Shown: piece after piece, positions 42,102 to 52,680 of the stretch
How positions within the stretch are numbered: the first letter of the stretch is position 1
Layout of the letters: each line of letters opens with the position of its first letter
Assembly (NCBI GenBank): GCA_956465555.1
Contig: OY101115.1
Location: 3,596,001 to 3,660,000, forward strand
DNA from: Nitzschia sp. pyKryTriq1
Taxonomy: Eukaryota; Bacillariophyta; Bacillariophyceae; Bacillariales; Bacillariaceae
DNA length: 64,000 nucleotides
Direction: 5' to 3'
Made by a program: the position numbers and the translations under genes
Notes under the pieces: generated by a model
Seen by the model: the letters and a program-made list of their open reading frames with translations, nothing else
Told to the model about the DNA's origin: nothing
Databases searched by the model: none

Positions 42102-44216
42102 ATGACCCAATCCAACGGGCTTTCTGAGCCGGTCCATTGCCTTCCTAGTTGGTGTTATAAGGTAAGTTTGTAGTTCCACTTGTACGCAGTACAGAAAGTC
42201 CGTCGGATAGGTTGGCCAGTTGCTTTGGACATGATCTCCTAACTTATGTGGTGTTTGTGGCATCGAAGGGCACGGATCCGAGCTCTAAAGATCTCAATCC
42301 CATGCTGCTCCCTAATATTGGTGCCGTGGATCTTGGCAGTTATGCTCGTAAACATGTCAGCAATGTAGAGGAGGAAGAGGGAAGAGCCTACTTTGACATG
42401 GGACTTCGCTTGATGCTTAGCTACCAACACGAAATGGCTTCCCGGTGTTTTTTGGCATGTCTCGATATTTCTCAATATTGTGCATTGGCCCACGGCCTTT
42501 TAGCTCTCTGTCACTCTCCAAATTACAACTTCAAAGGGGAAGCGTACTACGAATCGGCACATCACCCCGAAGAGATTGCCATCCATGACTTGATGTGTAT
42601 CTTTCCCAGCCAGCAAGTAGCGGATCGGCATTCCAAGATGGCAATTGACAAAATCGAAGAACTCCGAAAAATGCACCGAAAAGGTGGAAAGGGTGGCAAG
42701 AAGGGCAAGGGATCCAAGAATAAGGGCAAGTCAAAATCTACTGGCAATGATACCAACGGCGAACCGGTTGGCCCGGAGAAACTTCCATCTGTGATATCCG
42801 ATGTGGAAACACAACTTATCCTCGCAATTCGCAAACTTACTTCTCATCCTGGATTGGAACACACACTAAGTGTTGATATTGTTGGTAGGCCGTACGCGGA
42901 AGCAATGAGAAGCATTTACGAAAAGTATCCGGACGATCCTGAGGTGGCATACTGTTTTGCCGAAGCTCTGATGGTGTTGAATGCCTGGCAACTTTACGAG
43001 TACCCCACTGGGAAGGCGGTCAGTCCCGACGTTGATGAAACCAGAGAGGTTTTAGAAAAAGCGTTGAGTGTCCATAAAGACCACGCAGGATTGTGTCACA
43101 TGTATGTTCATCTCTCCGAAATGTCGGCACACCCAGAAAAGGCTTTGACGGCTTGCATGCAGCTACGAAATAATTTTCCTCAAGCTGGACATTTGATTCA
43201 TATGCCGACACATATCGATGTATTGGTGGGCGACTACGAAAGTTGTGTACTCTTCAACTGCAAAGCCATCTCGGCGGATGAACGAATGATGGAAATCAGT
43301 CCAGGAACAGCGGGACGTGAGTCGTTCTATTTTGGTTACATTGTTCACAACTATCACATGGCGGTGTACGGAGCAATCCTGGGCGGTTTCGAGGGGAAGG
43401 CAATGGAACTTGCCCGAAAACTGAATAATATTCTTTCTGAGGAGGCATTCGAGGAATTTCCAGACTTAACCGCTTACTTGGAATCATACTCGGCTCTTGA
43501 TATTCATGTCATGGTTCGATTTGGACGGTGGCAGGAAATTTTGGCTCTGGCACCACCCAAGAACAAACGTCTGATGCTTTTCCGGGCCGCCACCACAAAA
43601 TTTGCCAAGGCTTTGGCCCACGCCAACATGGGAAATCTTGAAGAGGCGAAACGAGAAGCCAACAACTTTGATAGCCTTCGTGGTGATCCAGATGCTACAC
43701 ACCGAATTCTGCACAATAATTCGGTTGAAAACTTGTTAGCTGTAGATGGTTGCATGATAAGAGGAGAGATTGCCTACAATGAAAGCAAGTATGACGAGGC
43801 TTTCGACCTTCTTCGGAGAGCTGTTGATATGCAAGATAATTTGTTGTATGGTAAGTGAAGCAAGGTCGAAAGTTGTATTGTAATTGGCTGCAGGACCAGC
43901 TTACCATCGCGATATTGCAGATGAGCCTTGGGGGAAGATGCAACCAATTCGACATGCACTGGGGGGCTTACTTTTGGAACAGAATCATTTTGAAGAAGCC
44001 GAGGCAGTTTTTCGAAAGGATTTAAAGTTTCACCCACGTAATCCTTGGGCCTTGATTGGACTCATCAATGTGTTGAAAAAGAAAGGAGGGGATTGTTGCA
44101 GTACGTCCGATGAAATCGAAACTCTGGAGGAGCAATTACGAAAACAACGGGAGATAGAGATGGCTGATTTTGAGGTGAAGGTCGCATGTGCATGCTGCCA
44201 AGTCGAGGACAATTGA
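42102..44216 (+). CDS. TPR-repeat protein (HMPTH family)
   Basis: Three exons: 42102-42161, 42269-43850 and 43894-44216, frame kept; 654 aa. Intron 1 has a good CTAAC branch site before its acceptor. Helical TPR-like repeats run through the protein, including AYFDMGLRLMLSYQHEMA, ALAHGLLALCH, and a central block HMPTHIDVLVGDYESCVLFN followed by YFGYIVHNYHM. The HMPxH(I)xxxxGDY signature occurs in bacterial and stramenopile TPR proteins of unknown role. A Lys/Gly-rich insertion (KGGKGGKKGKGSKNKGKSK, about residue 170) separates N-terminal and central repeats. The C-terminal exon adds two repeats (PIRHALGGLLLEQNHFEEAE). A scaffold role is inferred. Confidence 0.85.
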
Positions 44217-44422
44217 GTAGCACTACTAGTAGATATCTAAATACGGTTTGTATCATTCTATGCCTACTAGTAGCAATAATGAACGAGAATACGGTGTGTA
44301 GGTGGCCAAACCATTGCTGGGTGTCCTATATATCTGTTGAGAAACTAACTCTATTTACGTCGACTCATCCAAAGTCACGGCTGCCACAGATGCCTCACAC
44401 CGAAGCCGTGACAGTCGTTCTA

Positions 44423-46878
44423 CTACTTCTGTTCCAAGATGATGTTTACAACCTGGGTCACCGAGACGTCATCTTCGGATTCGACACCGATGTTCGCGGC
44501 CTGAAGACGCTCGAGGATCTCAACGCATTGCGATTCGTTGTCAAAGCCCAACTCTTGGAGCTGTGCTAGGTGAACAGACCAGCGGGACCGCTGGGTTGCA
44601 CCTACATTGATCGAAGGTACGGTAGAAGGAACACTGAACGAGTCCGAAAGGTTGGAAACATTGCCATGCGAATCATGCTCGTCTGAGCCCTTCATATCAC
44701 TATTGAACAGTGCGGAGCCTAGCATTTCAGCGGCGCGTGCAATCTCTTCGTCGGCCTTCAAAGAGGAGTCCTCGGCGCCATCGGCATCAACCACATGCCA
44801 TTCGTTTTCTTCTTCATCCTCGTTTGGCACGCCATCATCTTTGGCTAGCGCAGCTGGTTCCATGATCAAAGCTCCAGGTGCATCGGCGGGGCTATCCTCA
44901 GCTGCAGACTGTGCCTCAGTCACTGTCTCGACAGGAGAAGGCTTCTTGGATGGAGGTGTCCCCTCGGAAAGCATGTCACTGATCATGCCTGCTACCAAAT
45001 CAAGGGTAGCACCAACAGCCTCGGCTACATCACCGCTACCGACAGCTTCCGAGTGAAACGACTCGTCACGAGAGTTTTCGGTGTTGTTGCTCGACTCACG
45101 TTCAGCTACACCTGCAACAGGGATCTCGTCGTCCTCGGCAAGAAGTTTCTCAGAGTCTACGCTTGCGGTCTCCATTGCGTCTTCCATGGCCTTCGTTTCC
45201 TCAGGAGTTAATCCAGAGTCGTCATCATCAGCGCCGTCGGGTTCATCGTTGACACTGTTTGACTTGGTGGCCACGGTCTCTTCGACAACGGTATCTTCAT
45301 TTGGGATAGGCTCTGGCGGTGCTTCAGGGTCCTTCGAAGCCTCAAAGGGTGAGGGCTTGGTCTCCCCCAAAAGCTCGGCTTCCTTCGGAGCAATGTCTCT
45401 CAAACTGCGTCGGATCGCTTCCTTCAATGCAGTATCGAACTCACTCGTTCTATCGCTGGCAGCGGAGCTACGAGTGGGTTCGGGTACAGCACAGGGCGGG
45501 CTAGCGTGGTGGTGCCAATGGGGCCGTCCATGCGAAGGTGCGAAGGGCGGAGACGGTCCGAACGGGGGCGGCCCATGATGCGGAGGTGGAGGTGGGCAAT
45601 GGTGTGGAGGCGGTCCGTGATGCGGAGGTGGACAAAAAGGAGGTTGATGTCCTGGGGAAGGACAAGGCGGGGCTTGAGATCCTTGGTGACCTCCACAGCG
45701 ACGACCAACTGGCTCAGCAGCACGATTAGCAAAGCGTCCCGGGGGTCCTTTTGCGAAACGACGACCTGCGGCACGTTGTGCCATGTCGGCTCTCTTGGCT
45801 TGGAATCTCTCGATCTTGAACTGACGGCGATGCCAACGCTCTTGGAACGTTCGGTCGCGGTCCAGTTCGGCTTCTTCGAATTTCACTTCCGTGCCTGTGT
45901 AATTATCATGGCAAGACTGACACAGATCATAGTCAGGAAGGTTCGTTGCATGGAAACGCTTTCCTACAATTGGAGTGACGAGACAGCTATCGCAGGTGTG
46001 GCGCCCGTGGATGAACTGCCTCACTGCCTTGTCCTCTGCTTCATCACTATCATTTTCCTTTTGATCCTCAGCCAGTTTTGCGTCATTATTCCTCACTTCA
46101 TCAGTGGGTGCTGTTGCCGCAGCGACAGGGCTGGAATCAGTCCCCTCGCGAACAGGAGTGACGGTTACCCTGGCACCTCGAGACTGCGGAGCCGCGGCTC
46201 CTTCAGGAACAGCCAGTCCCTCCTGCAGATGCGAAACGGCCGTAGAGAGGACACCGACAAAAGTATTCAATAAATTCTTGATCTGTGGACTCACAAGAGG
46301 TGGCTCCTCGTGAGTGGACGTCCCGCGTTCCGAAGACGAAGGAGGTGCACGCGCCGCTGCGGGAACGGATGCCGCGGCTGGCTTCTTCTTCTTTGGTTTG
46401 ACCTCAGTAGAGAGCCGCAGCACCTTCTTCTCCGCAAACTGTTCCACCGCATCGACGAGCTCATCGGTAGATGCGATTGTCACAGTATCTTCGTCCACGT
46501 CAAAATATGTGAGCGACACTACGTAGTTCTCCGGGGAGCCCTCCGGAAAGGTAAAGGTTAAACAGAGCCCGACAAGCTCATCGTAGCTTACGTTCCCGTT
46601 GGCATCTGCGAGGCGGGGAAGACGCACACGGCGGATTTGGTTACTCCCTAAAAATGAGATATACAATTTACCGGAGAGGTGAGTTCATTGGAGGAAGTAT
46701 CTTTGAAATTCGGCTCCCATTACTTGTACGGGTTTGGATTCCCGCGGTGTCAATCTTGGGTTCGGCGAGGGGTCGCCTTTACAAAGGCAATGCGCTTACC
46801 ATCGTTGGACTTGATCTTTAATTTCAAAACAAAGTCCTCGTGCTCCTTCAGGAACCGATTTGAATTAGACTCCTCCAT
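44423..46878 (-). CDS. p62/NBR1-like selective autophagy receptor (PB1-ZZ-LIR-UBA)
   Basis: Two exons, 46878-46800 and 46647-44423 (152-bp intron), about 767 aa. Domains in order: an N-terminal PB1 domain (about 10-110; basic FVLKLKIK strand, then the acidic OPCA-type motif FDVDEDTVTIASTDELVDAV), a ZZ zinc finger (about 238-275; HTCDSC...GKRFHATNLPDYDLCQSC), a Pro/His-rich linker, long acidic disordered regions, a LIR/AIM motif EEENEWHVV (core W643-V646, acidic before it) and a C-terminal UBA domain (about 717-767; LQELGFDNESQCVEIL). This is the layout of p62/SQSTM1 and NBR1, which link ubiquitinated cargo to ATG8 on autophagosomes. No NBR1-type four-Trp domain is visible, so it is more p62-like. 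PB1 should give self-assembly. Confidence 0.93.
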
Positions 46879-47561
46879 GGTTTTCACAGGGATAACAACA
46901 ATGGAAATGGGAATTCTGCCGGTCAAGTGTATCCTATCTATTTGTTCTGTCGCTGGTCTTGATGAAGTTCTATCGCCTTTTATCGCTGAGTTTTTATGAG
47001 AGCCACGAGCGTGTCTCACGCATGTGTTTCTGATCACGTAGCGTTTGTACTGGGACCTACGTACCGGTACGGTAGACGATATCTGTACACGGAAAAAACA
47101 AATCGTGTGCAGAGTCCTGTTCGTGAATCAAACATCATTCTATCGTGTTCGCCAACATCGATTCCCGAAGAAGGCAGTCGATCTTTACCGATCCTTGTAG
47201 AAGTTTACTTCATCTTGCTCCGTGAACAATAAGGTCAGTCGTCGTCGTAAGCCTTCTCTTCATCAAGTACCGGGTATGGATGTAAAGAGACGACGCCAGC
47301 ATCAATGATCACAACCTACACTCTAATCCGAAAGTCGTCGGAAAAGGCAAAGATTTATCCGACTTCCTCTCCTCGTCTGATCAAATGCGCTGTAATATAT
47401 TATGACGAACAGATTTCGCTTCAACAGACGTGACGAGGCTCGTGATCGATAATGTGACTACTTGCTAAGTTTCCTAGTTTTGCCTATACGAATCGCTAGA
47501 CTGGCTCCTGTTTGGAACTTTGGAGGGAATGGTACGAAGCACTCCATCTTAAGGGATTGTC
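46879..47561. other. Spacer upstream of the autophagy receptor
   Basis: 683 bp between the receptor ATG and the 3' end of the DUF1499 gene (both minus strand). A TACCGGTA palindrome is at about 47061-47068. No gene seen. It should contain the receptor promoter. Confidence 0.5.
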
Positions 47562-48119
47562 CTAATATGTAGGATCAGGGGCAGTCCATCCATCTTCGCG
47601 AAGCTTAGAAACAAGGAACTGAAGGCGCTTTTGGTTCACTCCAAAGTCAGAGTCGCCCACTCGAGAAGAAGACTTGACAGAAACGACACCACTATCGGCA
47701 ACTTCAAATTTCAAATCGTCGACGAAAGGTTTGCCGCCATTGAGAAACTTTGCTAAGTTACCGATTCCGCTTTTAAATTCGACTCGAGCGGATCCATCCG
47801 AAAAATCATCAACGATTGCCCAGCCTCCAAGATCCACTTTCTGTTGGCCCTCTTGAGGGTACGAATCCAGGGCCTTTTTCAGCGATGCGATTGCGGCATC
47901 CTTACTGCTTCCAGCGGGTGGCGTCCATTCGGTACGAATACAATTGGAAGAGCCCTTTGGGCAAGCTTCCAAAGCGTTAACAATAGTTGGGGTGGTCACT
48001 AAGACAGCGGCTCCACTGGCAACGACCGTCTTGAAGGCATCCCTTCTGTTCATGGGGGCCGGGGTGTAGGCGGTGGCAGATGCAACCAGCAGGAAGGCGA
48101 CGGCAACAACAAATCTCAT
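47562..48119 (-). CDS. Thylakoid-lumen DUF1499 protein with Tat-type leader
   Basis: 185 aa from the ATG at 48119 (a longer open frame upstream lacks support). The leader has three parts: an ER signal peptide (MRFVVAVAFLLVASATAYTP), an ASAF-like ATAY junction typical of diatom plastid preproteins, and a twin-arginine motif (MNRRDAFKTVVASGAAVLV) with a further AxA-type site (NALEA). This predicts transport through the four plastid membranes and then by the Tat route into the thylakoid lumen. The mature part is DUF1499: CPKGSSNCI, FVDDLKF, and VKSSSRVGDSDFGVNQKRLQ. DUF1499 function is unknown. Confidence 0.9.
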   Translation of the reverse strand: MRFVVAVAFLLVASATAYTPAPMNRRDAFKTVVASGAAVLVTTPTIVNALEACPKGSSNCIRTEWTPPAGSSKDAAIASLKKALDSYPQEGQQKVDLGGWAIVDDFSDGSARVEFKSGIGNLAKFLNGGKPFVDDLKFEVADSGVVSVKSSSRVGDSDFGVNQKRLQFLVSKLREDGWTAPDPTY

Positions 48120-48508
48120 CTTCTCAATTTTGAACAGGCAAGTCTCTGGGATAATAGTCTGCTTCGATGATCGAGCGGAAATTATTAGCAGATCATCGTC
48201 CACCGATCCAATCTACCGGCACAGTATGTATCGCTCGGTACCGGGCCATCGTCAAAAAATAATGTCAAATCTTCATTTTCTGTTACTGTGTGACGTTTTA
48301 GTTTTTGACAGGATGACGTAAGCCAAACACTTAACGATTGATTCATTCGATCAGCTGTTCATTCGTTCCACGATTGACGATTGATTCCTTCATCTTTTCC
48401 GATGCACTACTACTAGAGTCTACTATCCGAGTAACACGGTACAAGTAGAGCCTCCCTGCTCTCTTCCTAGAGAGAGGCGTCAGAAAGAAAAACTACTAGT
48501 AGTAGGCT
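48120..48508. other. Spacer with CTAGTAG motifs
   Basis: 389 bp between the DUF1499 start and the 3' end of the first Popeye-like gene. ACTACTAGTAG-type palindromes occur (about 48410-48500). No gene. Confidence 0.5.
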
Positions 48509-50062
48509 TTATTGCAGGATTTGCAGTTGCTCGAGACTTTTTTCTTCCTCGATTCTATCCTCCCCGCTTCCCTCCTCGCGATCTTCTGGCAATGTCTGAA
48601 TTCTCCTCACTTGCACTTTCGCACCATCATCTCTTACCCAATCATCGAGCCATGTCGACCAAGTCGGCATTGCGTTTGTTCGACTCAGTGTCATGTTCAC
48701 GACTTTCCCAACAATCGAAGAAGTCATGGCACGCGTAAGAGCACCCCGAAGGTCCTGATTTCAAAGGACGGCAAGGATTAGTCGATAGTATAGTTTGGTC
48801 AACGTCCATGGATCAATTTGCGCGACACTCACCGTAGAACTCGACATGAGCGTCTCCATATCTTCAAACGACCACATCCAGACTTTGCAGTCTTCTTTCG
48901 CTAGGACGGTGTAAAGCACAAAAGCAGTTTTAGATAGAGCAGGTGCACCGGCCCCAACTTTCTGCTCGGAAGGAGCCTCTGATTCCTCGACTTTCGGGCT
49001 CTCCGACAATTTCTCGATCGCTTCCTTCCCATCACCTTCATTTTGTGGACGCTCAACTTTTGAAGGTGCCTTCTTTTGCTGCTCTTTTTCTCCGAGTCTG
49101 TCAAGAAACGTCATTTCTCCCACCCAGGCACCCGAATCGCCACCAAGTCTTTTAAGCTTAGCATCAGTTGAGGTAGATTGCGCTGTGAGGTGGCGCCCCT
49201 TGATATGAGCCTGTGTCGATCCATCAACCACAAGGTAGATCTGATTGAGAGATTCTCCTTTCCGTATCAGCGCATCTCCCTTCTCAAATGTCAAGACCTT
49301 TGCGGATTGTTCAATGCGTTGAAATTGCTACAGTGAAAGTGAATAGATGTCAGATCATCGAGCGTCGACCTATCAAGCAAATATTTCAGAACAACACTGT
49401 AAATACCGACCACCTACCTTCGGAGTAACTCCATGCTGAAGAAAGTATTCCACGTAAATCCTTTCTTGTTCTTCGTCCATGTGAACTTCGGCATTTCGTT
49501 CATGCAATATTTCAACGATTTTCACTCCGTTCACGGATGCAAAAAGAGATGGCCACGCTATAGTAATCCATAGTATCGGCTTCTGTGTGTATCGGTAGAC
49601 GGCATTGCAAACGGACCCCATTGCCGATAACGACCGAAGTTCCAAGACATCTGATCGAGTAAAGGCGAGAAGAGTACATATAGATCCAACATTCAGCAAA
49701 AGTGTAGGCAAGTTGACCGTGCACCACACCAAAAATCGTCGAAGCAAGTTTTCGTTTCGACCAGCGAGGGGAAAGAGAGTCTCAAGAGAAAGTTTTGATG
49801 ACGAATCGCTCAAAAGGCCGTGGACAATTTTTGGAACGGGAAGAATGGATGGAAAGGACGGCAGACGAGGAAACCCTTCATTTTTCTGTGGTAACTTGAC
49901 TCGAAAGTATTGCCCTTTGTAGATCCCTTTGACGTACTTTGGCTGATGCGCCTGTTGAAATCGTTTGCGGTTGCTGGGATGTCCGCCTTTTAGTATCTGT
50001 CGAATGGCGTACGGGCCATGCAAACTCTGTTCCACCAGCGCTTCGATGACTTTGTGTCTCAT
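48509..50062 (-). CDS. Popeye-domain-like protein, array member I
   Basis: Three exons: 50062-49418, 49327-48833 and 48754-48509, phase 0 throughout; 461 aa. Layout: a basic N-terminus with YVKGIYKGQYFRVKLP, then three predicted transmembrane segments (LLLNVGSICTLLAFTRSD, LRSLSAMGSVCNAV, PILWITIAWPSLFASV), then HERNAEVHM and a cyclic-nucleotide-binding-like beta-roll with GESLNQIYLVVDGS and GDSGAWVGEMTFLDR. A three-TM segment plus a cNMP-like roll is the architecture of Popeye (POPDC) proteins, which bind cAMP at membranes. An acidic, Lys/Glu-rich insertion (about residues 290-340) is present only here. Assignment as Popeye-like is from architecture; cAMP binding is unproven. Confidence 0.8.
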
Positions 50063-50921
50063 TTTTTCGTTCCTTTTCGCTGCTCAAGAATGCTGCAGAA
50101 CAAGGCGTCGGAAATGAATTTCGAATATAATGATGATGGGACGATTCCAGGAAGAAATTGAGTGAGAAATGTTTTAACCAAACACATCTCGTTGTGAAAG
50201 TGATCCATGGAAATGAAGCCAAGATGATCATCGTCGTCTGTCATTTTTGTTTTCGAATTTATAGTTTAGTTTTACAGTATCTTTTTCGCCAGAACGCGAG
50301 CGGTGACGACGCCGAGACGCGCACGCACGTGCGACGACACGGCTGGGAGACGAGCAGGCGAGCCGCCGGCCAATCAGATAGTACCTGCCTGGTAGCGAAA
50401 CGACATCAACAAATACTCCTCTCACACCGGTACGAATAAAGTAGGACATGGAACAGAAGACTACACAACAACACTCATGTAGCATGTAGCTAGGACATGG
50501 ACAAATGCCTGACTGGACTGGTGACTGGTGCGATCCATCCGCCCATCGCCGTTCTGAGCTCTGACCTGAATTTGAGAGTGCAAGTACTCGTACAGTAGCA
50601 GTACCAGTACTGGTAGTCTCAATGTGTAAAACTGTCGCACATTCTTCTCTCTCTACTACTAGTCCGACTCTGAACCGGACTCGGACGGTGATAGTGATAG
50701 TTAAAGTACGCATATTAGTGGTCAGCCTAGGTGCCCGCGAGCCTCTGCCGGGATTGGAATCCCATGCTGGGCAAGCTCAACGACACCGGAGGTAGTTAAC
50801 AACAACAACATATAGTAGTACAAGAAGTGAGGTAAAAGGTAAAACTAACACGAGAAACCCCCGCTTCATTCTTCTACAAAACACTGTTGCAATGATACAT
50901 TTTTAGAGGATAAGGACAAAG
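50063..50921. other. Spacer between array members I and II
   Basis: 859 bp. It has GTAC-rich palindromes (about 50583-50618) and a GGGATTGGAATCCC hairpin inside a larger TGCCC...GGGCA stem at about 50730-50775. An open frame of about 160 codons on the minus strand looks like composition only. No gene. Confidence 0.5.
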
Positions 50922-52151
50922 CTACGCAGTTGCAGGGCGGTTGGATTGTTTGTCTTCCGCCAGGCGGGGTTGTGATTCGCTCCTTAAAGTGACCTTCGCA
51001 CTGCTGTTAGATCCCCAGTCGGACAGCCAAGTGGACCAATGAGGCAGCCCATGTTGCGTTCGACTCACGGTGAGATTGACCACCTTTCCGACAAGTGCAG
51101 ACGTCATTGCACGGGTAAGTGCAGAACGAAGATCCGTCGAACTTCCCATCAACTCGGCCATGTCTTCGTGTGTCCACGATAGTACAGTACAGTCTTCGTC
51201 GCACACAATTGTATAGATAGCTGCTTCCGCCACCTTCTTTGACGCTTCGTTTGTCTTTCCCTGTTCCAGTTCCCAGAGGCGATCTAGGAATGCCATTTCG
51301 CCAATCCATGCCCCGCTGTCACCTCCCGCCTTCTGGTCTCCTTTGGTGTCAGGATTGGTTGAGGCCGCCGTAACAAATCTTCCAAGAACCAAAGCCCTCG
51401 TAGCGCCTTCTGCAACCAAGTAGACTTTGTCGAGCTTGTCACCAGACCGGACTAGGATGTGCCCTTTCTTGAACGATAATTTCGTTGCCTTTTGCAGGAT
51501 ACGTTCGTACTGCTTCGGGGTCACTCCATGGCTCATGAAGTGAGAAACAAATAATTTTTCTTGATCCTCTGTCATGTGTACTGCTGCATTTCTCTCATGA
51601 AGAATTTCAATGATTTTCCAAGAATTCACAGAAGCAAATGTACCCGACCACCCAATGCTCGGCCACAAAATTGGGTTTTGCTGGAGCACATACAGGATGA
51701 ACATGACGTTACCGGTCAACGCCAGCGAGCGCAATTCGAGAACATCGGATCTCATAAAGCCAACTAATGTGCACATACTTCCAAAGTTCAACACTAGAAC
51801 AGCACGGTTGGACTTTAACCATCCCAGCAGTCGTCTGGGGTAACTTTCGAATTGAATGGGTGAGACCGAGCTCGCCTTGAGTGGTTTTGGAGGGGTCGAC
51901 AAGGGCTTGGGCATCGGGTTCGTCGGTGGGAGCTTCGGAACATCTGGCAGGGTCTGTTTTTGCGGAGGAATCTTGATTCGGAAATAATTCCCGTTGGACA
52001 CACCTTTCACATATCTTGGTTGAGGTCGTCTCCCGCGTCGTTTGGTTGGCACATAGCCGGGCAACTTGGTCTGGATCTGGAGCAGCTCTCTCACAGTGCG
52101 AGGGACCTTTGGGGTACCGCGGAAGAGCTGCTGAATAAGATTCGTCGACAT
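50922..52151 (-). CDS. Popeye-domain-like protein, array member II
   Basis: 409 aa from the ATG at 52151, intronless. It is a paralog of the neighbours: YVKGVSNGNYFRIKIP (about 48-63), three TM segments (about 117-133, 141-157 and 164-184), the linker HERNAAVHMTEDQEKLFVSH, MSHGVTPKQYERI and a cNMP-like roll (about 220-360) with GDKLDKVYLVAEGA and GGDSGAWIGEMAFLDR. The tail is WSTWLSDWGS. It lacks the two introns of member I. The three genes lie head-to-tail on one strand. The basic N-terminal part could be a mitochondrial or membrane-targeting extension. Confidence 0.82.
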   Translation of the reverse strand: MSTNLIQQLFRGTPKVPRTVRELLQIQTKLPGYVPTKRRGRRPQPRYVKGVSNGNYFRIKIPPQKQTLPDVPKLPPTNPMPKPLSTPPKPLKASSVSPIQFESYPRRLLGWLKSNRAVLVLNFGSMCTLVGFMRSDVLELRSLALTGNVMFILYVLQQNPILWPSIGWSGTFASVNSWKIIEILHERNAAVHMTEDQEKLFVSHFMSHGVTPKQYERILQKATKLSFKKGHILVRSGDKLDKVYLVAEGATRALVLGRFVTAASTNPDTKGDQKAGGDSGAWIGEMAFLDRLWELEQGKTNEASKKVAEAAIYTIVCDEDCTVLSWTHEDMAELMGSSTDLRSALTRAMTSALVGKVVNLTVSRTQHGLPHWSTWLSDWGSNSSAKVTLRSESQPRLAEDKQSNRPATA

Positions 52152-52680
52152 GTTATCTCCTCTTTGCAATGCCAAGAAGTGTTCAACTCGACATCGATAA
52201 CAGCATAACAAGAATCAATTATCCTGTATCCTGTACGAGTACTCGTATCCGCGCACTGCTGGGTTGTGGGTCGTTCTGGCAACGAACTGAAACAACGAAC
52301 AACGAACAGCTGTGCAAAAGCTGCCTACAGTACTATCACCGCCGATAGCAAGATGAGTGAGCGAGTTGAAAGAGTGAGTGAGGGAAGAAGGAGAAGCGCA
52401 AAAGAAGGGCGAACGCGCGTTGGGGGAAATAAATTCGCGCCCTTCTTTGAAATAAGTCACGAGTGGGCAGTCATGAGTTTCACATTCGATGCCAATAAAT
52501 AAAATAATACCGGTACGTTGTGTTTATGTACTGTAGCCTGTCTCATTACAACAAGCACAAAAACATCACGCGAGTACCTTCAATAGACTTCGAGTAGAGT
52601 ACTCATAGCTGATACTGGTACGTTGCGGCAGCAGAGGGGGAGGTGCCGCCTGACTAGCTACTACAGTACGGTAGTTATTG
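52152..52680. other. Spacer between array members II and III
   Basis: 529 bp with TACCGGTA at about 52508-52515 and a few GTAC repeats. No gene. Confidence 0.5.

Noticed and set aside
50228-50713. 161-codon minus-strand frame between Popeye-like genes
   Set aside because: No domain, low-complexity Arg/Val/Ser content, spans repeat-rich DNA.
50730-50780. tRNA-like hairpin with GGGATTGGAATCCC
   Set aside because: It lacks the invariant T-arm GTTCRANNC, a D-arm and a 7-bp acceptor stem, so it is not a tRNA.
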